In this document: one piece after another, positions 50,676 through 61,620 of the stretch
How the letters are laid out: each line of letters starts with the position of its first letter
Numbering within the stretch: position 1 is the stretch's first letter
Assembly (NCBI GenBank): GCA_008711295.1
Contig: VUYV01000224.1
Location: 1,280,422 to 1,344,421, forward strand
Source: Anarhynchus alexandrinus
Taxonomy: Eukaryota; Chordata; Aves; Charadriiformes; Charadriidae
Direction: 5' to 3'
DNA: 64,000 nucleotides
The notes under the pieces: generated by a model
The model's database searches: none
What the model was told of the DNA's origin: nothing
The model's input: only the letters and a program-made list of their open reading frames with translations
Position numbers and translations under genes: made by a program

Positions 50676-51559
50676 GAACTCCGAGGCACGCATACCACAC
50701 AAAGCCAGGGAGAGAGCACACTACAGTAAGAGAACTATTAATAAAGAGAAAAATTAAAAGGACATCCAGGAGTATTACGAGCCAGATTGGAAGCTGGCGC
50801 TGGATGGGGTTCAGGGAGGCCTGACATTAAACCCAAAAGAGATTATCTAACCTAAGCTGTCCACCGATCATCTGCTCCTCTGGTCTGGCTTTAAAGCGGC
50901 AGCGTGGCTGACGACCGGCTCCAGCAGGGACCCGGGCTGGGGACCACTCACTCAGCGTCCCTGCGCACCCCGCAGACTCATACCACTGTCCTCCTCTTTG
51001 TGCACCACCAATACACACCGCGTTATTCCCTCCTCCGCTGCAAGATCTGCTAACACACATTTTATGCGGCGAGCGACCAAAGAGCACACGAGCAGGGCTG
51101 AGGTCTGTTCTGCTCTGCCATTTAAACACTACATCCCGCTCGTAAATCCCTGCAGCGTGCACTGGAAAAAGCAAACCTGTTTCTGCACCTCTGAGGCAGG
51201 CACAGCCCTGCACACAGCGTCAGCTCCCATCCAGATGGACAAATGAAAAACCCTCATTATATTTGCAAAAAGCTTCAGCCAAAGCAATATGCTCGGTTTC
51301 TCCACCTGCAAAGCAAAGTAAGGGGAGTTTAAGAGGATTTGCCCTGCTCTCCTTGACCCAGAAGACCAACACCTACAAAAAGAAGGCATGCCCAACAGCT
51401 CATGGGGTCTTCCTCCAAAAGGCTCTTATTTCCTCCTGTTTTTTCACGGTCTGGGATCAACGGCTGTTCTACATAAAGCCATTAGAAAAGCCTGCCAGCC
51501 ATTACCACCTCTTGCCCCTCTTTCCACATCCTTCGGTGAGACTCAATCCAGCTAGGGAA

Positions 51560-51665
51560 TGAAAAGGCCCGCTGCGCGCCGGGCGGTTCGCCGAAGTGGA
51601 TGTGCAGAGAGCGCAGAGCAGAGCATCCACCCACAGCCTGCCGTGCCGACGGGACGGGACACTAA
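51560..51665. promoter_or_regulatory. Small CpG-dense spot
   Basis: About a dozen CpGs lie in 100 bp, including GCTGCGCGCCGGGCGG at 51571-51586. It is too short for a classical island. A second spot with GCGCCGCCGC lies near 51962. Both lie inside a 183-codon minus-strand open frame that shows no protein family. Confidence 0.25.
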
Positions 51666-51703
51666 GGAAAAGTCACCACGGAGCAGCAGCCTCCTCTCCT
51701 CAC

Positions 51704-51769
51704 CTCTCCTGACTGCTAACTGCAGGGCACAGACATTTTCATCAGCCCCTGCTTCATTTTCAACATAAT
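51704..51769 (-). other. Exon-like 66-bp block, unproven
   Basis: On the minus strand an acceptor context (pyrimidines, then GATTTTGCAG) is followed by 66 bp and a donor GGAGAG|GTGAGG. The block is open, with phase 1 at both ends, and would encode about 22 acidic residues (YVENEAGADENV). Exon-like pairs of this quality are expected by chance several times in 64 kb, so this is recorded only as a candidate. Confidence 0.1.
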
Positions 51770-52320
51770 CTGCAAAATCTACAGCACACAGAAACGCCCT
51801 CCCTAACCGAACCCAGAAGTGGGAAGAAGTGTATCTTGAACAAAATAAAATAAAAAAATAAAAAGCAACTACCTCATATGTGTTCAGAATAATTTCCGCA
51901 GGCTGGCACGGCCAAACAACTGCTTCGGTCTGCACTAACTTGAGGCAAGTGCTGGGAAAGTCCGCGCCGCCGCAGCTCTCCCAGCACCCCCTTCCCCCCA
52001 AATCAACCGGCAAGCCTCGACCTTCGCGTCTCGTTTTGGCGGGAAAGGTCAGTGGTATAATAGCTCCTTGTTTATCAAGCCTGAATACCAACAGCTTCGT
52101 CACCTCCGAGAATTAACAACATGAGAGCTCAAAACCCACTTTATTGGTTACGTCAAAGGCTGGAAGATGCTGCCCCAATCCTGGCGGAATGGCAGAAAAC
52201 AAAAGTGGTCTCAGCATGAGCAGGGACTTGATTATCTGCAATTAGCGAATCGATGATTCTCTAAGACAGTGATTTAGGCCAGCACTTCTTATTAACAACA
52301 GTCAAGGAAAGCACAAGGGC

Positions 52321-52482
52321 AAATTGCATCAGAGCCAAGCCCAGCTCCCAAATACTGTCTTGTTTAAAAATTACAATATAATCTTGCAAGAACTTAAACA
52401 CAAACTGCATCAGAGCCAAGGCCAGCTCCCAAATACTGTCTCGTTTAAAAATTGCAATATAATCTTGCAAGAACTTAAACAC
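52321..52482. repeat. 81-bp tandem duplication, two copies
   Basis: Copies at 52321-52401 and 52402-52482 differ at four positions only (77 of 81 identical). The unit is non-coding in appearance, although 81 is a multiple of three so a minus-strand frame stays open through both copies. Sequence on either side is single copy. The low divergence points to a fairly recent local duplication. Confidence 0.95.
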
Positions 52483-52779
52483 ATACGTCCACCAGCATTG
52501 CCTAGATCAGCCTGCCAGGGACAAGCTGCACCTAACCATCAGAGAGGTGTCCGTACTCACTACCACCATGGAAACAAGTAATTCTATTATTTTGCTCCGA
52601 ATACATCGGAATCTCGGGAAGCCAGATGTTAACAGCCTACTCCTGAGGGCACGTACACATTTAGGTAACTTTGCTGGTGTCGCAGGTCCGCACCCTCACT
52701 GCGGGGTGGAAAAGACCAAACGCGAAACTTAGTGAAGTCCCCAGGAAGACACCCGCTGGTTTTGGACGAGGCCCTTCTG

Positions 52780-53110
52780 TTTTTAAACACTTGATCTAAT
52801 TTTGTCTTGTAACATTACACAAGAACACAGCTGTATATTTAATCTCAGAGTTAAACCATTAATTTGCAAATTACAATTTAGTAATACTCCCTATTAATAA
52901 TGCCATTACATGGGTTATGTTCACTTTCTATCTGGAAGTTTAAACACAACAGGTCTCGCTCAAACTGCTATAAAATTAAACCATTATGTCCATTTGAGAT
53001 CAGGCACAAAGACAGGTATGATGTAAAATATACAACAGCAGACAGCTTGAATATACATTTTACTTTCATTTGTCTGCGATGTTTGTGCCAAGAATCCACT
53101 TGAGCCTGCT
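52780..53110. promoter_or_regulatory. Candidate conserved non-coding element
   Basis: AACCATTAATTTGCAAATTA and CTATTAATAATGCC are overlapping homeodomain/POU-type motifs in a unique AT-rich block that follows a GC-richer stretch. Enhancer-like in texture. Confidence 0.27.
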
Positions 53111-54037
53111 CTTCACTCAATTAGGGAGAAAAATTTGTTTTTAAAATTATTAAAAGCATAACACTGCCCAATGTCATGTACCCTCCAATAATCTTCAGTT
53201 TGTGTGACTGTCTTTGAAACTGTATCAGAGCAGTTTTATCACTCGCAGTGTGTATTTTTGGTTTACTAATCCCTACATTTCCAGAGGGGTTACTGGAAGA
53301 AAAGGAAAAAAACCCCACAACTTTAACCCTTTCATTTTAAAAGAAAAACAAACAAAAAAGGCTCCAGCATTTAGATATTTTAAGTAAGAATCAGACAGGC
53401 TTGAACCCTGCCGTGGAGCGGCAAGAGAAGTTTTGATTTATACACTAACATGATAAAATTAAAAAGGCCGAGTCGGATTTCAACACCGTTCCTTAATCGC
53501 CTTTCTGCACAAACACCTCCAGAACAATGCAGCGATTTACAGACCGCTCCGAACAGCCCCGGTGCAGACCCAACAGGCCACGCCGCGCACAAAGTTGCTT
53601 AGTTATGCTTTTATCGAGACAAAAGGACGGGCGCCTTCGTTCTTTCCCTTCGCAAGCCCAGATAAATTCCAGCCCCGAAGTACAGGAAATTAAAACAGAA
53701 TAATAAACTAAGAAGAAACGTTTCCACCGGGGAAGGAAATCCCGATGCCGTGCTCGTGGCCCTGCAAAGAGTTAAAGCCTGCAGCCCCCGCCATGCCTCC
53801 CCAGTCCTCCCAGCCCCGGCCCCGCTGATTTTAGCGCAGCTGCTACCTGCAGCCACGTCCCCTCGGTAGCAACGCACAAGGGGAAAGTGCAATTTTGAGC
53901 TTCTCTTTTCATCTCTATGGTGACAAAAAGCTCCGTGGAGGGAAATCAGGGTGCCTTCCACTCAAAAGGTTTCTCATTTTCAATGACTGCCTTTCACAAT
54001 ATTTTAATTAAATCTCTGGTGGGGAAGCTTTACAGAA

Positions 54038-54054
54038 TTTTTTTTTTTTTTTTT
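54038..54054. repeat. Poly-T run, 17 T
   Basis: An uninterrupted T-run followed by GCAG. It looks like a strong plus-strand 3' splice site (T17 GCAG), but the sequence after it does not give a recognisable exon. Confidence 0.9.
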
Positions 54055-55610
54055 GCAGATTGTGGGGCCCATTTAAACAACAGTTATAGTAAAAAGGGGA
54101 AAAAACGGTACTTTAAGCATTTTTAAAATAGAAAGATTCTCTGGTTGAAGACATAAATCTACCAGCTGCAAAGTTTTACAAAACCAGCATGTGGAGGGGC
54201 CAAAAAGTCTTTCGATAACAAAAACGTTGTGTTGCATGTAACACGTCTCCGAATTTTAGCAGAGGTTGAAGGGCCACACAGGAAAGTGCTCTTTCCCAAG
54301 CACAGGCCAGGCACGAGAGAGGCATCAATGGGAGGGCAGATTCTGCAGAAGCCCCTTTGTTCCCCCGAGGCAGTACCACCACCGCACTGTGCTCGGCCAG
54401 TCAGAAGAGACATTGAACTGATGGCGTTTGAAGACTGCAGTATAAAAGCAAGGTCATGGCATTTATCTTTGTTTTTAAAAATCTCAAGTTCACCGCTACC
54501 GACAAAACACAGAGACACCCATAACCTCAAAGGAAAGGGCAAGTCCGTTCTGCAAACCTGCATACACCACCACCAAAGCACAGCATGCACAAAGTGTTTT
54601 TGTTTTTTCCCCACAAAACACGTTTATCATCAGTATCTTCTCCCAGCAGGACATCCTAGAGAAAGCAGTATGCCCACTGCCCCCGGGCTCAGACCCATCC
54701 CTTCTCCGACCGCCCCACTCTCCGTCCTGTGCCCCGGTGCCTAACCTCAGCCCACGTGAGCTGGGGACACCAGCAGAGCCCGGAGCCCTCCTGCCGTACC
54801 AGCCCCGGGGACGGCAGGGCTAGCACGGGCACTGCACCGGGCCAGCAGCCCTTCCTCCCTCCTGGCAGCAAGACGCGTGCCAGACACACCACCACGGCTA
54901 GAAGCCCCGGCCACCGAGCCGGCTGTGGTCTCTGCAGAGCAGACCTGCAGCCCCTGCCACGAGGAGCCTGCGCTCAAAGCAAAAGCAGGCAAGTGCTCCT
55001 CAGGTCTAGAGTAACGGCTTTCTGACCCAGCCTGTGGAAAAGCCCATCTAATGTAAAGGGGATGGAACCACTAGAAAGTTTGGATAAAAATAACTGAACA
55101 CATCCGGAAAAATCAGAAAGTGGTAGAACGCAGGAAGATCAGCTTAGGAGACCGTGGTTCTGGAGGACAGCCCTAACTAAGGTCACTAAAAGCCTCACAG
55201 ACCAAAATACTTTCTCTAGGATGCCCGTTTCAGCAGCAAGGCAGAAGCAGCTCAGCATGCTAAAGAGGCATAGTGTAGAAAAACGGATGACTCTGCAATC
55301 AAAGCCTACAAACGGCGCCAAGAGATCCAAGTGTGTTAACAAACGTAAAGCTCTGGACAAAGCACCGTAACTCTCATCCAAGCTCTCTTGTATAATGTGG
55401 CAATAATACCACCTCTTTAATATAATTGCTGAAGGAACATACTCATACCGCAAGGTATGGCGAGCTCCTCGGAAAGCAGGCTCTGCGACAGTGCAAAGTT
55501 TTCAAGTCAGACACAAACCAGGACAAGCATGTCGCTAATTATTTTTTTTAAAGTTTAACAGTCTACTGAAGTAAAAAGCAAAGTCTAACTAGACACGGGA
55601 AAAGAAATAT

Positions 55611-55725
55611 TCTCATCCTCTCTTTCAAATAAAAATTGAGGCGCAGGGAGTTAAAGCGACACAACAGCCTGTAACAGACCAGCCCAGAGCCCCCGAATCC
55701 CACACCGGTGCCTTTGTCACCACGC
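55611..55725 (-). mobile_element. MIR-type SINE fragment, old, reversed
   Basis: The motif ATTGAGGCGCAGGGAGTTAA is followed by GCGACACAACAGCC and then CCAGCCCAGAGCCCC. This follows the reverse MIR order 'aaactgaggcacagagaggttaag ... cacacagc ... agagccagga'. Divergence is high. Confidence 0.45.
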
Positions 55726-57849
55726 TCAATAGAAAACACAAGTTATTCAGCCAGGCTGGCCACTTATCCACCATTCCCGCTTGTTCGCTGGAAATTGCTA
55801 TTCTAGGAGCTATCCAATCTTTAACGACTTCTGGACTAGTCTGCATTTGATTTCAGGGCAAAGGCCAAGCCAAGAGGGAGACCCCGCAAGGAACTCCTCC
55901 CTCCAGCTCTCAGTTCATTTTTAAGGCAGTCTCAAAGATGAAAACAAAATGTTTTAGTGCTCACAGGGGCTAAATAGCTGGAGCTCTAAAATGAAATACA
56001 ACCTCCTTTCAAAGCCAATGATAGACAAGAAGTATGTTCTTTAAAATAATTAAACACTGGGGCAGGGGTTGGAGTCATTCAGGACCAAAGGTTTCTTTTA
56101 AACTGACGCAAACAGAACTGCCTTTTTTTCATGTAAATTATTATTATTTTTTTTAAAATCATAATCACTGCTGCACGTCCAGCTACCCCTGTACGTAAAA
56201 CCCTTTCCACATACATATTTTCCTGGGGGAAAAAAGGCTTATCCCCACAAAGGAGTATGAAATAAATTGCTTTACTGAAGGTTAATAATATCCTGTCGCC
56301 GTGGTAAAAGACTCAATTACAAAACCTTCAGAAGAGCTCCCAAGGAACTCATCTGCCTGCAGTGACAGAGGCTTAAATAGCCAAAATACACAGAAAGGCT
56401 AAGCACTTCCCAAAAGAGAGGAAAAGGGGAAAAAGATGGGGGGGGTTAAGTAAAAAACCTGGAAATTGGACACTCAAGGTTATAAAAAAAACACCAAACA
56501 TGCACACAACCACAATTCCTCTCCGCACATACAATTCTCTATAATCTCAGCAAGAATTATGGCCTAGGGAGACCAGCACTAATTTTAGTATCAGATTTAT
56601 TATGCAGCAGGGAGCAGAAATCAGTCAGGCCCGTCTCTCACTCCTAATGGGCAGAACTAGATCACGCTCCGGGAAGGCTCTACTGAAGAATAGCTCAGGC
56701 CTGGTGAAAAACAAAGCCCCTGGGGCTCCCCGAAGCACAAACACACTGCGTTCTTCGAAGCCACAATAAAACACAATGATACTCCTCATTTCTACCGCGC
56801 TGCCTGCCAGAGGATCCCAAAGCACATGAATTAAAGCTTCCAGCAGGCCTGGCAGAGGAGCCTGCAGCAGCGAGGGAGGACAGCATGGGCTTCGGGGTAT
56901 TCAGCTTGGGACCCCGAAACCCAGGCTGCAATTCTTCCTCCTCTACAGATGTGCCATACAACCAAGTCCTCAGCGCGCGGAAGGGCAGCACTGTTCCAGG
57001 GGCAGAGGGCCGCTGAGTGCGTGCAGGGTGCTCAGAGCTACAGCAGCAGCGGAGGCTGTAAAAGCAGCATTTCACAGCGATGGAAGCAGACACAGAGGTT
57101 AAGCACCGCTCAGAAACAAGCGTGGAGTGCTGACGTGCCGGCTCCAGCTGCCTCCCCTTACCGCGCAGACGGCAAAACTCCTCAGCACCCGAGTTCACCA
57201 GCACACCTTCACGCAGAGCGCCCTGCGCTTCAGCACCACTTTGTGCTGCTGTATTCACAAACACACACAGCCTCCCCCAGCAATTAATCAGAGCCTGGCA
57301 GGGAGCAGCTGGATATTCCCTCCTTCCCTTTCCTGCCCCACACTACAGTGGCTGACTACAGGTTTTGAAGCATCAGTCAGATGTCGGAGGGGCGTGCTGC
57401 ATTCAGCCTGTTCTTCTGGGCACTCACCCCTCCATCTTAAACGTTTTATAGCCTACCCCCACGTCTGCTTGTGCCCTCCTCAGACTTTGAGCACCACTAG
57501 CATCATTCTTCAGATGCTTCAAATGCCCAGTGAAACCAGGCCTATTCTGAGCAACTGTTTCTAATAAGCCAGTATTAGCTACAAAAGCCTTTTACAGAGG
57601 GTTTTCATGACTGACTCACGCCCGTCTCCAATGATGCAACACTAAGGCAATCTTCGCACATAGCTTCGTCACCCTGTGGGGACTGAAGAAAATGCGGAGT
57701 TACTCACACAGCACTGACCGTGGCGCAGCCGGGATGTCACCTTCTCGAACCCCGCGTCTCCTCTCTTCACCAACACCTGGAAACACGCGGCACGGCGGGT
57801 GCAGCCTCAGCACTGCATGGGGTTTGGAATCACCCTCTCCTGCGGCACC

Positions 57850-57955
57850 AGCGATTCCCACTGTTTCGAGTATTGCAGAACACGTGAGCAGCACTTCTGC
57901 TTTCCACATCCATAAAACAAGGGTGATGACAATCATTTACTTCATCTCCATATGA
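57850..57955 (+). mobile_element. MIR-type SINE fragment, old
   Basis: CTTTCCACATCCATAAAACA, then GGGTGATGACAATCATTTAC, matches the MIR 3' half 'tttcctcatctgtaaaatgggataataat'. The 5' half is lost or too diverged. Confidence 0.45.
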
Positions 57956-58314
57956 TAAGAATAAGGGTCAGATTTAAAGTAGTTTAAGTCATTTCAGCAC
58001 GCAAGGCTTTTGTGAAAGTGGGCTGCTGATGTCTCCAGGAATGTATGTCCCACAGACTTGCAACTACATTTTGAATAAACTTTTCCAAGAACTAGTTTCT
58101 CATTGGCAGCTCACTAAGATGAAGACCAGAAACTTTCAAAACATCACTATCTAATTTTCTTTCAAATAAAGGACAGCAGGCACAAGTCTCCAAAAACTGC
58201 ATTGCCTACTTCTTTGTGTATCTAGGCACTTTAGTAGTAGTTTTCTGGTTTTGTTTTTAAAATGGTCTTGGGTGTATTAGGCAATTTAGGAGCTTTGCTT
58301 TGACCTGCTCTAAC

Positions 58315-58370
58315 AGAAGTTAGTGGTTAACTCCCACTAACTTCAATGAAAGCAAAGACAATCATCACTG
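58315..58370. repeat. Possible ancient repeat fragment
   Basis: ACTCCCACTAACTTCAATGA with a preceding AAGTTAGTGG forms an imperfect palindrome and resembles the 'actcccattgacttcaatggga' core of old amniote repeats. It is short and decayed. Confidence 0.25.
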
Positions 58371-58669
58371 AGAAATTCAGAAAAGTCCACCAAAACCATA
58401 CATAATCAGTTGTGGTTTTTTTACCTGGTCTTAATTCAGTGCTAGTGCAAATAAAAACAGATTTAGAAGTTTTGCATTCCTCTGCATCTATTTTTCTCCT
58501 TCAATATAGCTGTTTCTTTGCCTCCAAAATTCAAAAAACAAAAAAGGAAAAAAGTATAACCAATTTCCTGTCCAACAAGTGTCTCCCCTACCCAAAAACC
58601 ATCCACAAAACAGTTACCTTCTTAAGGTCCAAACTTAGCCCTGGACTATTCATGTACTGTTCATTAAGA

Positions 58670-58745
58670 GCTCACAGGACTTCTGGCTCCTACCTCATTT
58701 CTTCCATGTAACCCTGAGCAGGTGACTGCAATGAGAATTAGGAGA
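58670..58745 (+). mobile_element. Possible MIR fragment
   Basis: CTCCTACCTCATTTCTTCCA followed by GTAACCCTGAGCAGGTGACT resembles the middle of MIR ('cactaactagctgtgaccttgggcaagtcact'). The 3' 'cagtttcc' motif is missing, so the call is weaker than the others. Confidence 0.3.
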
Positions 58746-60419
58746 CTCAGAAACTGACTTCAGGCAAGGAACACACCTGCCTGAAAAGCAGGAACAGCAA
58801 GAGAGCAAGGGGCAGGAAAGACAGCAAGCAGACCCTAGGAACACTGGTCTGGGCCAAGTAAACTCAAACCATCTAAGTCCATGCCTACCTCGGGATTACT
58901 CACTGCAATGCAAAATGCCAGAGCTCTGCGTATACTGCTTTGTCTATCACTCTGGCTGTGAAGCAGCAGAAAGTCTCTCACTCAACATTTCTTAGGGCAG
59001 CAGAGACGTAAAAGCCTCTTTACAAAAAGGGCACCACACTACGGTTCAGGAATGCCACATTAGATTTAGTCACTCGATTGTACCAGCAGTGCAAGCTCCC
59101 CTTCTGCAGAGCACCACCACATCCTCTGAAGCGCCCAACGAGCTCACCAAAAACTACCAGGTACTTAATACCAAGAATTCCAGATATTTAGGGCTGCCAA
59201 GCAGCAGGAAATGAATCTTGCATATAACCACCAAATTACTTCTTCCTCTCTCTGCCTCTTTACAGCCCAGAGCACATTTTCACCTGCATAAGCAGCACCA
59301 ATAATCAGGCCAAGCAATTCAGGACTTGCTCTCTGATCTCTGTTCCACCTCAAGAAGCGCTTGGCAGCATCCATTTGTCTGCCTTGATCCAATGATCTCC
59401 AGTTCTCAGGAACACCAGACAAACAGGTGCTCTTGTCCTTCTCTCAGCTGGAGGAAATTCAGAACATTTCAAGGAAACAAAGGGAGGCACCCTCCAAAGA
59501 CGAAGGACCACACCTGCTGAGGACCTCTAAGAACATTAAGAAACAGCAAAATTTCTTTTGACTACATCCATATAAGATGCTTACCCTGTCAACCACATTC
59601 CTTCAGTTGCATGCTGGACGAAATAAGCAAGGATTTTCTGCAAGGATACTTGTCCTCCCCCATCTTTATCTTTCACCATCATTTTCAAATGAATTGACAC
59701 TTTATTTTGCTTTCCACATATTGCAAGTGATCAGGATTACACAGCATCAGCTGAATAACGTTCTGCACACACTCTCATCAGCTTCATGCGTTCAGATGAC
59801 AGTGATGGGGACTATAAAAGCATGAAGACAGATAATCACTGCTTATGTCTGCAATTATAGTTCCAATAAAGTTTCTTCATGGCTCTTTAGCATTAAAGTC
59901 TTCGGACCGGTAACTAAATTGCTTTAGTTTTTATTTCTATTCTGTATTTTGTTCTTTTCCTATTGCATACACATATTTGATTGAGAGAAAAAGAAATGCC
60001 CCTACCAAAGTATCCACTGGAGATACCGACAAAACAGAGGTCCAGAAATCTAAACTGACTTCCAATAACTACAATAAAATCAAAGCCACGCTCACAAAAC
60101 TTTGGGGGAATCATAACTATGGAGAACTTTCAACCATCATTTTATTTGATCTGGAAGATTAATGACACAGAGGATGTGACCAGATGAGAAAGAAAAAAAA
60201 AATAAAAATCAGACAAGACAATCACAACTCCCTCTTCATACATAAATTGCCAGGCACATCGCATGCATAACCTGCTGCTTTGATCACAGTTCATGGGATT
60301 AGGCGAGTCAGGAATTTAAAGCACAAAGGTAGTGTGGCAGGAGACTCTTTCCAGGTGCTTTTCACCGCCATCCACCCACCCCCAGGATCGCAGGCCAGCT
60401 AGGGGAGGAAATCCCTGCT

Positions 60420-61090
60420 CAGGCAGAGGGGGAACAGAGGCACACAATTACGGTGCGGCCCATCTCCGGCACCATGCTTCGCAGTGGAAGCACGTCGGGA
60501 CACACTACTCGTCTGCGTAAGACCAGAGAGGACCACCGCAGCCATCGCTCCAAGCTCCAAGAGGGAGGCCACACAGAGAGAAACGGGTACGGTCCTGCAG
60601 CACAAAGGGGAACGCCAGCTTCCCGGAGCTGGACCACGGAGGCGGAGGAGCGTCCGGCATGGCTGAGCGCCCAGCTCTGCGGGGAAGAGCGGAGCCAACG
60701 CTTATCTGGAGGCAGAGAGACTCCAGGACACCTGCAGCTTAGCATGCTTCCTCCTCTCCTCTCGTTACTGAGGGCACCAGGATCGACCCAGCATTGCAAC
60801 GCGCCGCTGAGCCCATTTAAATCCACTGCCAGTCCCCCCCCTCGCCTCCCAGCGCTGCGCCCCAGCCCCCACGCCAGTTTGTAACCACCATGTGACCGGC
60901 ATTAGCCATAATTCATGCCACAAACTACCTTTCACATGCCGTGGCCTAGCGTCCTTATCTCGCTTCCCCCTCCCCGAAGCCCGGCCCGTTCGGAAACCCC
61001 AGCGTACGGCAGGAGCCCCGGCGGCCAGCGGTTACAACCTCCACCGCGCACCAAAGCGCCGGCACTCCAGTCAGGGCCTCCCTTATAAAT
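60420..61090. promoter_or_regulatory. Largest CpG island-like domain, possible promoter
   Basis: I count about 48 CpGs in 660 bp with GC around 60 percent, giving an observed/expected ratio near 0.8. Dense parts are 60600-60700 and 60960-61080. C-rich runs around 60831-60872 could serve as GC-box-like sites. If the window is transcribed on the minus strand, this island is placed where a promoter feeding the rest of the window could lie, but no first exon can be proven. A 143-codon open frame on the plus strand here shows no known domain. Confidence 0.45.
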
Positions 61091-61159
61091 TTTCCAATCA
61101 AAAGTCGCTGAAAAAAAAAAAAACCAACCAAAACCCCCTCAGTTTAACCCCTCAAAGAC

Positions 61160-61620
61160 AAGTCACGTAAAGAGCCGGCAGCGTACGATACTGCTTGGCT
61201 TCACACACTTCCTTCCCAACGTCCAGGGGCGCTGCCAACGCCTCCTTCAGCCACAGCGGCCGTCTGCCGCGCGGTGCCGAGCCCGGGCGTCAGGAAACGG
61301 CTGTGTCCTCTGCCACGCTGAGACGCTTTGGATAATCCCCTGTTGCCCTTTTTTCCTCCCACCCCTGCCTCTCCAGGCTCAGCGGCAGTACCAGCCCTGG
61401 TCAGGGCCTTACCGGGGCTCCTACACCAAGAGAGACCAAACTCCTGCTGATGGCGACGCTGTGCTTCCTCCGTGGCCAAACCCAGCTAACAGCGGCCCTG
61501 GGACATTATCCCAGCAGGTTTCACAAGGGGCTTTTTCACCAACTACTGTTTGAAGAGGGTAGAGTTCAGATGTCAGGTATGCTGCCTGTTCAGCAGGCCG
61601 GCCCTGCAGGGCCGCCGTCG
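61160..61620. promoter_or_regulatory. CpG-rich continuation of the 60.4 kb island
   Basis: CpGs continue after a short A-rich gap at 61111-61140. The densest run is 61257-61320, with CTGCCGCGCGGTGCCGAG and its surroundings, and another lies near 61600-61620. It probably belongs to the same CpG domain as 60420-61090. Confidence 0.35.

Larger units (their letters stand above)
48721..52320. other. Non-coding stretch
   Basis: Includes A14 at 48995-49008, the TATG microsatellite, the 23-bp duplication and the small CpG spots near 51.6 and 51.96 kb. Long minus-strand frames at 49984-50469 and 51552-52103 have no recognisable domain and probably reflect composition. Confidence 0.6.
53111..60419. 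other. Non-coding stretch
   Basis: Carries three or four MIR-type fragments, the T17 run and GC-richer patches at 54680-54960 and 56940-57230. Long open frames at 54229-54744 (plus) and 56695-57264 (minus) sit in GC-rich sequence and show no family. An 85-codon minus-strand frame at 59165-59422 is unremarkable. Confidence 0.6.

Noticed and set aside
51552..52103. 183-codon open frame on the minus strand as a single gene
   Set aside because: It includes a T-rich stretch that looks like intron and shows no family. Only a short internal block was kept, as a weak exon candidate.
54229..54744. 171-codon open frame on the plus strand
   Set aside because: Low-information composition, no domain, no start context or splice support.
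56695..57264. 189-codon open frame on the minus strand
   Set aside because: Composition-driven, with long open frames also on the plus strand, no domain and no splice-bounded structure.
59165..59422. 85-codon minus-strand open frame considered as an exon
   Set aside because: No domain, and no convincing acceptor/donor pair in the right phase.
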